In this document: one piece after another, positions 8,737 through 18,500 of the stretch
How positions within the stretch are numbered: the stretch's first letter is position 1
How the letters are laid out: each line of letters begins with the position of its first letter
Source: Treponema vincentii
Lineage (GTDB): Bacteria > Spirochaetota > Spirochaetia > Treponematales > Treponemataceae
Length of the DNA: 64,000 nucleotides
Direction of reading: 5' to 3'
NCBI RefSeq assembly: GCF_018336815.1
Contig: NZ_CP050497.1
Span: forward strand, 1,364,001 to 1,428,000
The notes under the pieces: model-generated
Databases searched by the model: none
What the model was told of the DNA's origin: nothing
Seen by the model: only the letters and a program-made list of their open reading frames with translations
Program-made: the position numbers and the translations under genes

Positions 8737-10439
8737 AGATCGGCTCCTTTGGTCTTAGAACCGCTTTTAAAATCGATTCTGCCGCCTATACTGATTTCCG
8801 GAAACAACTTCCAAAGTGAATCATAATTTAACGCCACAGCAAACGTAAAAAATTTTACACTGATACCGGTTGTCAATCTTCCCCCGTATGAAAAAAACGG
8901 TTTGGAAGCGGTAACTTTCGGGCGGGCAAGTGCACTTAACCGTGCCATAAGCGCAATTTCTTCAAACAAAACGGCATAGCCGCGGCGGTCTAACACTACT
9001 TCTATTCCGACAGGAATATATAACTCCCCCATCCATAAAAACGGAGACGCAATCCTTTTACCGTTAAAATCTTCATACTGAACGGGGAAAGGCCGTTTAG
9101 GAAGCGCCATCTGAGCACGTAGCCCTACGCCGACATACACCGGTGCGGTAAAGTGCGTATTTCGATATGCAACATCAGCCCCAAAAAGGAACCGAAAATT
9201 TGTCTTTTCCGGTTGTAAAAAGCCCATAAATGTAGAAATAGTAAGGAAATGACTTTTCTCATTTTTAAGCGAAGGTTTAAACGGTTTGTTCGTTTCCGGC
9301 TCTTCTTCTGCTGCAGGCTGTGACTTCTGTGCAGGCTTTTCTTGAACCGCTTGACCGTCTTGGTTTTGCGGTACTTCCGGCGCCTTAGGATCACCGGAAG
9401 CGGCGCTATGCGACTCACTTCCCTGTGTTTTATCCCCCGATTTTTGTTGTTCTTCAAGTTTCAGTTTGTATACCGCACCGCTTGCACAGCCTACAAATGC
9501 CGCGTTTTCGGTATGGCAAAAATCGAAGGCGGTGATATCGGATGTTTCCGTTTCAGGCAGCCGCATAAGTCCGACAGACTTTTGCAACCGAATACTATAG
9601 ATAACGATTTCATTTTTATCATTTAAAACAGCAACGGTATCGGACTCGGATAACGGGAGAAGGGCTCGGATTGTTTTACCGGTATTGATGCTCGTAACCT
9701 TTTGTCCCTGTAAGTCGGAAATTCTTAAAGATGTGCTATCTTCCGGACTGATAACGGATAAACTGTCAGCCGTAAAATAAACCGGTATCTCCGATTTTGT
9801 ATATATATTATCGATACGCGCTGCTTGCTTGTAATTGGAACAATTCCATATATAGGCTGTTCCGTCTTTATCAATAGAAGCAAGGTATTTTTCATCATTG
9901 CTGAATTCGAGTCCGTATATTTCCGATTGATGCCCTTCTACCGTCCTCGTAATCATATCTTGTATAAAACGTAATTTAAAATGAATTTGAATTGAAAAGT
10001 CCGTAAACGCAGCTGCACTGTAATTCGTATTTTTGCTGAAAGCATTGCAGCTGATCGTTTTTCCATCCCCGTAGTCGGTTAGCATATATTCTTCGGTTTT
10101 GCCGTATACTTTCTTATCGCCGGAGGATGGGCGGTACAGCATAAATTTTCCTGCATGGGTCATGGCGATTAAAAGCTCACCGTTTTGTTCTTGGTAAAAA
10201 AGATTCCGGTTAATATCTGCATCGTGCATGCTGGATATCAGCGTATAGCCGGATGTGTTATATGTTGAAATCGAAGCGGCATCAGATACAGCTAAACTAG
10301 TGTCATCGGTATTTACAGAAAGTGAAGTAACAGGCTGCTGCAGCGTAACGATCTGCGCCGGTAATGCCGTGTAGCAGAAAAAAAGACAGCAGAAAAATAC
10401 AAAGTGGAAACGTAAAGCGGCGCATTTCATAGACAACAT
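8733..10439 (-). CDS. WD40-type beta-propeller joined to a C-terminal barrel-like domain (exported)
   Basis: About 568 aa. A signal peptide is present (MKCAALRFHFVFFCCLFFCY, cleavage after LPAQ). Residues ~30-345 contain WD-like blades (for example YGLEFSNDEKYLASIDKDGT followed by AYIWN). A Pro/Glu/Gln-rich linker spans ~345-400. A C-terminal part of alternating hydrophobic strands (FLFGADVAYRN...VYVGVGLRAQMAL...ISIGGRIDFKSG) resembles an outer-membrane beta-barrel. The start could be ATG 10439 or ATG 10430; neither has a strong ribosome site, and 10430 gives the tidier signal peptide. It is coupled to the small lipoprotein downstream. The 7-bp tandem repeat lies about 55 bp upstream. Confidence 0.7.
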   Translation of the reverse strand: MLSMKCAALRFHFVFFCCLFFCYTALPAQIVTLQQPVTSLSVNTDDTSLAVSDAASISTYNTSGYTLISSMHDADINRNLFYQEQNGELLIAMTHAGKFMLYRPSSGDKKVYGKTEEYMLTDYGDGKTISCNAFSKNTNYSAAAFTDFSIQIHFKLRFIQDMITRTVEGHQSEIYGLEFSNDEKYLASIDKDGTAYIWNCSNYKQAARIDNIYTKSEIPVYFTADSLSVISPEDSTSLRISDLQGQKVTSINTGKTIRALLPLSESDTVAVLNDKNEIVIYSIRLQKSVGLMRLPETETSDITAFDFCHTENAAFVGCASGAVYKLKLEEQQKSGDKTQGSESHSAASGDPKAPEVPQNQDGQAVQEKPAQKSQPAAEEEPETNKPFKPSLKNEKSHFLTISTFMGFLQPEKTNFRFLFGADVAYRNTHFTAPVYVGVGLRAQMALPKRPFPVQYEDFNGKRIASPFLWMGELYIPVGIEVVLDRRGYAVLFEEIALMARLSALARPKVTASKPFFSYGGRLTTGISVKFFTFAVALNYDSLWKLFPEISIGGRIDFKSGSKTKGADL

Positions 10440-10494
10440 CGGCAATGAAAACGTGCCGCGCGGAATAACAAAAACTTTATATAATATAATTTAC

Positions 10495-10599
10495 GCTGTG
10501 AGCTGTGAGCTGTGAGCTGTGAGCTGTGAGCTGTGAGCTGTGAGCTGTGAGCTGTGAGCTGTGAGCTGTGAGCTGTGAGCTGTGAGCTGTGAGCTGTGA
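10495..10599. repeat. 15 perfect copies of GCTGTGA (7-bp tandem repeat)
   Basis: GCTGTGA repeats 15 times without error over 105 bp. On the minus strand it sits immediately upstream of an AT-rich stretch (AAATTATATTATATAAAG) that is the likely -10 region of the propeller gene. The -35 position would therefore fall inside the repeat. Perfect identity suggests recent expansion and variable copy number between isolates. Confidence 0.95.
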
Positions 10600-10631
10600 A
10601 ATTTTGCTGTTGGTTATAGGCGTGTCAAGCC

Positions 10632-10936
10632 CCTTTTGCAAATATGCAGCATATCTGCGTTGTCGCATCGCCAAAACTATACATCCTTGTATAGTTTTGA
10701 CTGTGAGTTTCGCATACAGACGAAACTCACTACTGGTTAATACAAGCGGCGTCCATGCCGCTACTGCAAACAGTCCTCGACGTATCAGAACCGCCACGGA
10801 CGGCGGTGGTTCTATGCAGTAGCACGTTTGCATTGCAAACGTGTAGGTAAACAATGTACAAGGACGTATATTGTTTACCGTGCCTGCGGGTGTTTTTTGT
10901 GCGCTCCTAGCATCTATACCGTCTATTTGCAAAAGG
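10632..10936. repeat. 305-bp hairpin element with perfect 13-bp inverted ends
   Basis: CCTTTTGCAAATA (10632-10644) and its exact inverse (10924-10936) bound the element. Inside is a minus-oriented module: H3 10672-10699 (11-bp stem, loop AAGGAT on minus), H2 10703-10730 (10 bp) and H1 10745-10762 (loop ATGGAC on minus). A plus-oriented module follows: H1 10791-10806 (loop ACGGAC), H2 10823-10843 (9 bp) and H3 10846-10879 (14 bp with one G-U, loop AAGGAC). After the last H3 there is a T6 run 14 bp on. No protein-coding gene is supported here. The size, inverted ends and lack of genes fit a MITE. Confidence 0.75.
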
Positions 10937-11090
10937 CTTACGGAGAGTATATTTTGTGCTTTGGTGAGAGGCGGTTTTGACTGTGGATATGCGGTGTGTC
11001 GGCTCGGCATATTTATAATTATAGGGCTAAAAATGAGATAATGCAAGAGAAAAAATAATGGGTAATGCCCCTGATATCCCCTACTTGGTT

Positions 11091-13175
11091 TTAAACTTTG
11101 AATTTGGAAACTTCTTCCGCCAACATCTCAATACTTTTCTTATTTTTCTGGCTGATTTCATCCACTTCATGAACGGCATTATTGATTTGTTCGGTACCGG
11201 AAGCCATCTCGTTCATACTATTTGTGATAATATGCGTTAAGTTGTCGAGTTTGTGCATTTCTCGCGTAACGCTTTCTCCGCCTTTGAGCATTTCTTCGGA
11301 ACCGGCCTGTACTTCCATTGTAACCATATTGATATTTTTGATAGCAGTCAGCACTTCTTTGCTGCCCTTTTCCTGTTCGCGCATTGCTTCGGTAAGCCGA
11401 TTACTCATGTCCTTTACCTGATCCGCCAAATTGAAAATAGCATTAAACTTGCCCTCAACCGTTTTAGAAGAATCCGAAAGCGTTTCAATTTCACCGCTTA
11501 ACATTTTAAGCGTTGCCGTTATCGTTTTTCCCTGAACGGAAGATTCTTCAGCAAGTTTTCTGATTTCATCGGCAACGACGGCAAAGCCTTTCCCCGCCTC
11601 TCCTGCATGGGCTGCCTCAATAGCCGCATTCATTGCAAGTAAATTTGTTTGTGAGGCAATATGTTGAATAACGCTGGACGCTTCCATTAACGAACCTGAT
11701 TCTTCGGCAAGTTTTTGCGTTACGCCGTTCGATGTTACAATGGTTTCTTTACCGGCGTTCGTAGCTGTTACAAGGTCTTTGATGGAATCGGAAGTTTTAT
11801 TTAATATCTGTGTGATAGAAGCAATATTTGCGACCATCTGTTCTATCGAAGCGGTAGATTGAGCAACGCTTCCTGCTTGCGCTTCAATACTACCATTGAG
11901 CTGTTTGATTGTTTTAACGATTTCTTCAACGGTTGTAGCGGTTTCGGTAACACTTACACTTTGTGTTAACGATTGCTGTTTAACGCCGACGATATTTGCA
12001 TTGATTTCATGAATTGCACTTGCCGTTTGGGTTACGTTACCGGCAAGCTCGCTACCGACCTGTCTCATACTATCCGTATTCGCTTTTACCGTACTGATGG
12101 AAGTTCTTATCTTTTCTATCGTCCGGTTAAAATACGACGACATAGCGCTAAATTCTTTCGAGGTATGGACAGACAAACTGACGGTTAAATCACCTTCACC
12201 TTCCGCTATATTTTCCAGAGCCTTATTTATCTGTCTAAACATAGAAGCAACATACGAAAGCGAAATAAAAACAGCGATTGCACATATCAAAAAGACAACC
12301 GTACCGAACAAAAATGCTTTAAGCCGCATGGTATATATATCAGCGAAAATACTTTGTTCCGATACGGCGATACAGAATATCCAACCTGTCAGAGAATCAT
12401 AGTGCGGAATAGAAAGATAATACTCCTTGCCTACGTTAATTCTGAGGAGCTTATCGGTATCGTTTTGCATATCGCCAAGAAAGGCCTTATACCTTTTATC
12501 GGTGATACTATCGACTGTGTCATTAAACGAATAGTCGGGATGTACGACAAAATGCCCCGTTTGATCAACAATGAATACGGTACTTTTTCCGCCGCTATCA
12601 TGCTCCATCAGCAGCGATTGCAGTTTATCAATCTTAATATTCGTCGCAAGAACACCGACCGTAACACCTTTTCGAACAAGCGGCGTACTCATCGTGATCA
12701 TCGGAATATTCCGCACACTGTCCATATAAACATCAGTAAATGAGGTTTTGTTATTTCGTATCGCAACCGTATACCATGGCCGTTTTTTGGGAATAAAATC
12801 CGCGGGCGGCTGCCAGTCGGATGAGTCGATATATACACCGTTTTCAAGCCCTGCGTATATATCGAATAAAATTTCATGAAAATTTTTGTCGATATTAGAG
12901 GCTACGTCATACATCGCCTGAGGATCGTCGAGATGCCGCTCAACTTCACGGGCGGTTGTTTCCAATATCCTTGCCCGCTCCGTTACGAACGTATTAAGAA
13001 GCGATAAGTAGTAATTTTTCTCCGCAATAAGCGTTTCCTGTGCATTTACGGTGATTATCCGTTTTGCTTGGACAAACCATACCAACGACAGCAAAAACAC
13101 AATGATTGCAAAGGGAATGGTCAACATAATTAATAATTGTGCTCTTATGGAAAGAGACGAATAACTGTTTTTCAT
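11091..13175 (-). CDS. Methyl-accepting chemotaxis protein
   Basis: 694 aa inner-membrane chemoreceptor. TM1 is near residues 13-35 ([20 protein letters not shown]), then a periplasmic dCache-like sensor ([20 protein letters not shown] and [14 protein letters not shown]). TM2 is near 290 and is followed by a HAMP region. The signalling hairpin tip reads [20 protein letters not shown], continuing [20 protein letters not shown]. The protein ends [15 protein letters not shown], with no CheR-tethering pentapeptide. The start is ATG 13175 (MKNSYSS), because it places the first TM normally. It signals through CheA/CheW to the periplasmic flagella. A GGA module of the 13.5 kb element points toward its start. 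Confidence 0.92.
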   Translation of the reverse strand: MKNSYSSLSIRAQLLIMLTIPFAIIVFLLSLVWFVQAKRIITVNAQETLIAEKNYYLSLLNTFVTERARILETTAREVERHLDDPQAMYDVASNIDKNFHEILFDIYAGLENGVYIDSSDWQPPADFIPKKRPWYTVAIRNNKTSFTDVYMDSVRNIPMITMSTPLVRKGVTVGVLATNIKIDKLQSLLMEHDSGGKSTVFIVDQTGHFVVHPDYSFNDTVDSITDKRYKAFLGDMQNDTDKLLRINVGKEYYLSIPHYDSLTGWIFCIAVSEQSIFADIYTMRLKAFLFGTVVFLICAIAVFISLSYVASMFRQINKALENIAEGEGDLTVSLSVHTSKEFSAMSSYFNRTIEKIRTSISTVKANTDSMRQVGSELAGNVTQTASAIHEINANIVGVKQQSLTQSVSVTETATTVEEIVKTIKQLNGSIEAQAGSVAQSTASIEQMVANIASITQILNKTSDSIKDLVTATNAGKETIVTSNGVTQKLAEESGSLMEASSVIQHIASQTNLLAMNAAIEAAHAGEAGKGFAVVADEIRKLAEESSVQGKTITATLKMLSGEIETLSDSSKTVEGKFNAIFNLADQVKDMSNRLTEAMREQEKGSKEVLTAIKNINMVTMEVQAGSEEMLKGGESVTREMHKLDNLTHIITNSMNEMASGTEQINNAVHEVDEISQKNKKSIEMLAEEVSKFKV

Positions 13176-13430
13176 ATTAGATATTATTATCTCTATAGGG
13201 GAGATAATTGTCAAGAGCAATATTTCCGCGGCACTTATCCTGAACCTATTTGCCTATAAACTAAAAAACAAACATAATTAATCATAAAAAAATTTAGACT
13301 CTCCAAAATATTTTTAGTTTTTCCTTGCGTTTTATCCAATTCTATGGGATACTAAAGTATAGTGCAAATATCTTTGTGTTGCGTATCCATGGCAACCGTA
13401 GCGGAACTATTTCAAGCGGTTGCCTTCCTT

Positions 13431-13472
13431 AAACTGCGCGAAATTTAAAAAAAAGAAGATTTCGCGCAGTTT
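13431..13472. other. 14-bp perfect hairpin (GCGCGAAAT type)
   Basis: AAACTGCGCGAAAT (13431-13444) pairs with its inverse (13459-13472) around a 14-nt A-rich loop. A related hairpin (GTGCGAAATTTT) stands in the same position beside the element at 3933-3962. In both cases it lies 12-14 bp before the GGGTAAACGCAT boundary word, so it is probably part of the mobile unit or its target. Confidence 0.5.
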
Positions 13473-13484
13473 ATTCTGGAAGAA

Positions 13485-13883
13485 GGGTAAACGCATTAGA
13501 TAGCTAATATCAAAATTCGCAGAATAACTGAGGCAGTGAGACCATTTGAACCATCTTCAACTGTTGTACATCCGTGTACCTCTCAACCGATGTACGTCCA
13601 TGTACATCGGTTGAGGACAAGTTTTGGAACAAAACTTGTTTCTGACTTATCCCCCGCCCATCCTTGGGCGAATTGACAGCGAGTTTTGTGCGTGCACAAA
13701 ACATCGCTGTACTGACAGGAAGTCAGTGGTTCCAAACAGTATCGAGTTTTTCATCAGGAAAACTCGAAGCTAAAAAATGTACAAGGATGTACATTTTTTA
13801 GCGATGCTATCCTTGGCAGTTCTGGTTGGACGAACTCACTTATTCTGCGGGGATGAAAAAACATAAATCTGATGCGTTTACCC
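13485..13883. repeat. 399-bp hairpin element bounded by GGGTAAACGCAT
   Basis: Twelve-bp ends GGGTAAACGCAT (13485-13496) and the inverse (13872-13883), with further inner symmetry (CGCAGAATAA 13518-13527 versus 13840-13849), define a MITE-like unit. A minus-oriented module holds H3 13582-13615 (14 bp, loop ATGGAC on minus), H2 13617-13639 and H1 13655-13670 (loop AAGGAT). A plus-oriented module holds H1 13701-13717 (loop AGGAA), H2 13742-13767 and H3 13769-13802 (14 bp, loop AAGGAT). The last core reads GTACAAGGATGTAC, the best match to the CsrA SELEX consensus. It separates the divergent MCP and ssnA genes, with one module pointing at each start. Confidence 0.78.
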
Positions 13884-13910
13884 GAACATAAAAAGTGGAG
13901 GGATCATTCT

Positions 13911-15236
13911 ATGTTATTAGTTGGAAACGGTATGCTTATCACCCGCGATCCGAACAAGCCTTTTATCGAAAACGGCTGTGTTTGCATTGAGGGAAGTTCA
14001 ATCAAAGAAGTCGGCGCCGATGCCGAATTGCGGGCAAAGTACCCCGCAGCGGAATATATCGATGCAAAAAAGCGGTGCATCATACCTGCCTTTATTAACA
14101 CGCATCATCACATCTATAGCGCTTTTGCCCGCGGCGTTGCGTTAAAAAATTACAATCCGAAGAATTTCTTGGATATTTTGGAAGGGCTGTGGTGGCATCT
14201 TGATAATAACCTTCTTTTAGAGGATACGAAATACAGCGCGTATACAACGCTGATTGACTGTATTAAAAACGGCGTAACGACGGTTTTTGACCATCACGCA
14301 AGCTACGGCGAAACCACGGGGAGCCTTTTTACCCTCGCGGATGTCGCCGAAGAACTCGGTTTACGGGTGAACCTTTGTTATGAAGTTTCAGACCGGAACG
14401 GCGAGGCTGAGATGAAAAAAGCGGTTGCCGAAAATGCCGACTTTATCCGCGCCTGTCAAAAAAAGAAAAATCCCAAGCAAGCAGCGATGATGGGACTCCA
14501 TGCCGCATTCACGCTGTCCGATAAAACACTCGAATACTGCGCTTCTCAGCTTCCGGCGGGAGCAGGGTACCACATCCATGTTGCGGAAGGTATGTCCGAT
14601 GTATTCGATTCGGTACAAAAACACGGAAAGCGGATTGTGCAGCGCCTCTACGATTTTGATATCCTCGGTAAACATACCTTTGCCGTACACTGTATCCACA
14701 TCAATCCCTTGGAAATGGATTTACTGAAAGAAACCGATACGATGGTTATACATAACCCCGAATCGAATATGGGTAATGCAGTCGGCTGTCCGCCGGTGTT
14801 GGAAATCTTTAAACGCGGCATTTTGATCGGACTCGGTACGGACGGATATACGAGCGATATGCTCGAATCGTACAAGGTTGCAAATATTCTGCACAAGCAC
14901 AACACCTGCGATGCCACCGCCGCATGGACGGAAATCCCCGAAATGCTGTTTACCAATAATGTAAAGATTGCCGCGCGGTACTTTGATGGCGAACTCGGCG
15001 TCTTGAAAGCGGGAGCGAATGCGGACGTAATCGTTACCGACTATAACCCGCTGACACCTCTCCATGCCGGTAACGCGAACGGCCACATTCTGTTCGGTAT
15101 GAACGGCCGCAGCGTGGTAACCACTATCGCGGCAGGCAAGGTGCTGATGAAGGATCGCGTTGTTACCGTCGCCGACGAAGAAGCCGTCTTTGCCAAAGCG
15201 CGGGAAGTCAGCGCTGCCCTGTGGAAGAGGTTGTAA
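13911..15236 (+). CDS. ssnA: SsnA-type amidohydrolase (selenium-metabolism-associated)
   Basis: 441 aa from ATG 13911, preceded by GGAGG at 9 bases. An earlier in-frame ATG at 13872 lies inside the inverted end of the repeat and is less likely. The protein is a metal-dependent amidohydrolase. The HxH motif is near residues 64-67 (NTHHHIYSAF), with HIHVAE near 221, HCIHI near 262 and the catalytic Asp region GLGTDGYTSDM near 308. It most resembles SsnA, whose substrate is unproven but which lies beside ygfK and selenium-dependent molybdenum hydroxylase genes in many bacteria. Here ygfK follows 288 bp downstream, which supports the name. Chlorohydrolase or guanine-deaminase-like activity is the alternative. 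Confidence 0.85.
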   Translation: MLLVGNGMLITRDPNKPFIENGCVCIEGSSIKEVGADAELRAKYPAAEYIDAKKRCIIPAFINTHHHIYSAFARGVALKNYNPKNFLDILEGLWWHLDNNLLLEDTKYSAYTTLIDCIKNGVTTVFDHHASYGETTGSLFTLADVAEELGLRVNLCYEVSDRNGEAEMKKAVAENADFIRACQKKKNPKQAAMMGLHAAFTLSDKTLEYCASQLPAGAGYHIHVAEGMSDVFDSVQKHGKRIVQRLYDFDILGKHTFAVHCIHINPLEMDLLKETDTMVIHNPESNMGNAVGCPPVLEIFKRGILIGLGTDGYTSDMLESYKVANILHKHNTCDATAAWTEIPEMLFTNNVKIAARYFDGELGVLKAGANADVIVTDYNPLTPLHAGNANGHILFGMNGRSVVTTIAAGKVLMKDRVVTVADEEAVFAKAREVSAALWKRL

Positions 15237-15247
15237 ACCTATGATAA

Positions 15248-15458
15248 TTTTTAATTATGAATTATCAATTCATAATTAAAAATGCCGGTATTCACAAGAG
15301 TATGCATCTGCCGGATACCTGGGCATATCTAAAAACTCGGTTAGATTTTTAGATATGCCCGGCGAGTTTTAATTTAAGTCCTTATAGTACAGTAACTTAA
15401 ATTAAAACATCGCAAATAAGCTTAAGGAAAACCTCTAAAAACTGAAGTTTTTAGAGGT
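15248..15458. repeat. Four consecutive long palindromes between ssnA and ygfK
   Basis: The 288-bp gap contains: a 16-bp AT-rich stem with 3-nt loop (15248-15263/15267-15282); a 15-bp stem GGGCATATCTAAAAA (15321-15335/15346-15360); a 14-bp stem GTTTTAATTTAAGT (15366-15379/15395-15408, outer GCGA/TCGC); and a 13-bp stem ACCTCTAAAAACT (15431-15443/15446-15458) with a 2-nt loop. No gene fits. The first could stop ssnA transcription. The others look like small repeat palindromes or processing sites. Confidence 0.65.
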
Positions 15459-15524
15459 AAACGGAGCAGTTATACGGACTGCAATTGTATCGAATTTATG
15501 ATGATACAAGGGAGAAAATAGGGT

Positions 15525-18500
15525 ATGAGTGATAGAATGAACCCGATACCATTCAAGAATTTGATGGAATGGATTAAAACGGAGTATCAAACCGAGGGGA
15601 CGATTTTCGGTGTTAAAAAACTGTACCGCGCCGATTCCAAACGCTATCTGGAGCTATTCGGGCAGCGGTTTGAAAATCCGCTCGGGCCGGCTGCGGGGCC
15701 ACACACACAGTTGGCGCAAAATATCGTTGCTGCGTATGCTGCGGGCTGCCGGTTCTTCGAGCTAAAGACTGTGCAAAAGTTAGACGGAGAAGACCTGCCG
15801 GTTGCGAAGCCGTGTATCAATGCGGCGGACGAATGTTACAATGTCGAATGGTCAACCGAGCTGCGCGTACCGCAGGCTTTTGACGAATACGTAAAGGCCT
15901 GGTTTGCGCTTAAAGTGATTTCGCAGGAATACGGTCTCGGCAGCCCCGACGGTTTTATCTTTAACATGAGCGTCGGCTACGATCTTGAAGGGATTAAGAC
16001 CCCGAAAGTTGACGCCTTTATCGAAGGAATGCGAAACGCCTCGAATACGCCGGTGTGGAAGGAATGTACCGACTACCTTTTAAGCCATACCGATTTGTTC
16101 CCATCCGTGTCGGAAGCATTTCTCCGCAGCTTGCCGACGCAGGTGTGTACCTCGATTACGCTTTCCACCTTGCACGGCTGTCCGCCTGCCGAAATCGAAC
16201 GCATCGCGATGTACCTCATCACGGAAAAACATCTCCATACCTATATCAAGTGTAACCCCACGCTGCTCGGCTACGAGTTTGCCCGCGACCGTATGAACAA
16301 GATGGGCTATGAGTACGTTCAGTTTGACGATCATCACTTTAAAGATGACTTACAGTTCAGCGATGCGGTACCCATGCTTGAGCGTTTGCTGCAGGAGTCT
16401 GATAAGCGCGGACTGATGTTCGGGGTTAAGATTACCAATACCTTCCCCGTAGACATTGCCCGCGGGGAGCTGCCCGGACAGGAAATGTATATGTCGGGGC
16501 GGTCGCTGTTCCCGCTGTCCATCGCCGTTGCGCTGAAGCTCTCGGAAGTCTTTAACGGAAAACTCCGTATTTCCTATTCGGGCGGTGCGGATTATTTTAA
16601 TATTGCCGATATTTATGAAACGGGGATTTGCCCCATTACGATTGCAACAACGATTTTGAAACCGGGCGGATATGCGCGTTGTCAGCAGCTGGTCGGCGAG
16701 TTGACAGCAAAGCCGTTTAACAAGGATTTCTCCATCGATGTTGAAAAACTGCGCCGCCTTTCAAATGCCGTCGTTGAAAACCCACGCAATCGCAAATCGG
16801 TTAAGCCCGAAGCGTTCCTCAAGATTCCTGCAAAGGTGCCGCTTGCCGACTGCTTTGCCGCTCCCTGTATTTCCGGCTGTCCTATCAATCAGGATATCCC
16901 TGCCTATATCAGACTGACCGGCGAGCAAAAATACGAAGAAGCGCTCCGTGTTATCACTGATAAAAACCCTCTGCCGTTCATCACCGGTACGATCTGTAAT
17001 CACCGCTGTATGACCGGCTGTACGCGCAATTTCTATGAAGATCATGTGCATATCCGTGCCGTTAAACTCGAAGCGGCGCGCCATGCCATCGAAACTTTGA
17101 AACAAAACATAAAGGCGCAAAAACCGGCGCAGAAAAACGGAGCAAAGGTTGCCGTTATCGGAGCCGGTCCTGCCGGTCTTGCAGCCGCCTATTTCTTAAC
17201 CCGCGACGGAGCGGACGTTACCGTGTTTGAAAAGAAAGCGCGCGCCGGCGGTATCGTTCAGTACGTCATCCCTGAGTTCAGAATCCCTGCCGCGTCGATC
17301 GGGCAGGATGTTGAACTGGCCTCCTCCTTCGGCGCTTCCTTCATATATAACAGCGAACAGCGTTCCGTTGAAGGGCTGAAAAAACAGGGTTTTACCCATG
17401 TTGTGTTTGCTATCGGCGCGTGGAAGCAGAGTGCGCTACTGTTAGAAAAAGGCGCGGCGGCAAATGTTATCGAATTCCTTGAGCAGGCGAAGCAAGCGCC
17501 CGAAACGCTCAAGCTGGGGAAAAACGTCGTGATCCTCGGTGCGGGAAACACCGCGATGGATGCAGCCCGCGTTGCAAAGCGCACGAAGGGTGTTGAACAT
17601 TCCTTTATCGTATACCGCAGAACCAAGCAGTTTATGCCTGCCGATGCGGAAGAATTGGAACTCGCCTTGGAAGACGGGGTTGAATTTAAAGAACTGCTTG
17701 CGCCTGTTTCATATGAAAACGGAATTTTGCGCTGCGAAAAGATGAAGCTCGGTGAACGGGGCGCAGACGGTCGGCAAAAACCGGTACCGTCGGGCGAGTT
17801 TGTAGACATCCCCGCCGACACCGTAATCGCATCTATCGGTGAAAAAATCGACACCGATCTCTTTGCGGAATCCGGCATTGCGCTGGACGGAAAAGGAAGA
17901 GCGCAATACAATCCCGCTACGTTTGAAACGAATGTGAAAAATGTATATGTCATCGGGGATTGCGCCGCAGGGCCTGCCACGGTTGTACAAGCTATTGCCA
18001 ATGCAACCAAAGCGGCAAAGGCGATTATCGACTCGGTAAAGGCGCAGGCGTGGACGGCTCAGTTTACATCGCTGAACTACAACCCCGTTACCGCATCGGC
18101 GTATTCAAAGCGGGCAATTTTAATGCCGATGAACCTTGCCGCCTCCGACGGCGTTGCAAAAGAAAGTGTCCGCTGTTTGGAATGCTCGACTGTTTGCGAA
18201 TCTTGCGTCGATGTGTGCCCGAACCGTGCGAACCTTGCGCTCACGGTACCCGGTATGCGTATGAAGCAGATTATTCACGTGGACGGTATGTGTAACGAGT
18301 GCGGCAACTGCGCGACATTCTGCCCCTACGAGAGCGCCCCGTACAAAGATAAATTCACGCTGTTCCACTCGGAAAAAGATTTCCTTGACAGCACAAATGA
18401 AGGCTTCCTCTATCTTGATGATGCGCACAGCCGATGCAGAGTGCGGCTCTCCGGAGAAGTCCGCGACATCACGCTTGCAACGGAAACCGCTCTTCCCAAA

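Noticed and set aside
10477-11046. Open frame of 189 codons on minus with repeated SSQLTAH
   Set aside because: It is only the translation of the GCTGTGA tandem repeat and the hairpin element. It has no ribosome site and no protein-like sequence outside the repeat.
13872-13910. Upstream ATG (13872) as the ssnA start
   Set aside because: It is part of the GGGTAAACGCAT inverted end of the repeat. ATG 13911 has GGAGG at a normal distance and fits the family N-terminus.
17258-18010. 250-codon minus-strand frame inside ygfK
   Set aside because: It lies wholly within the conserved FAD/NAD-binding part of YgfK, with no start signal. It is a codon-bias shadow.
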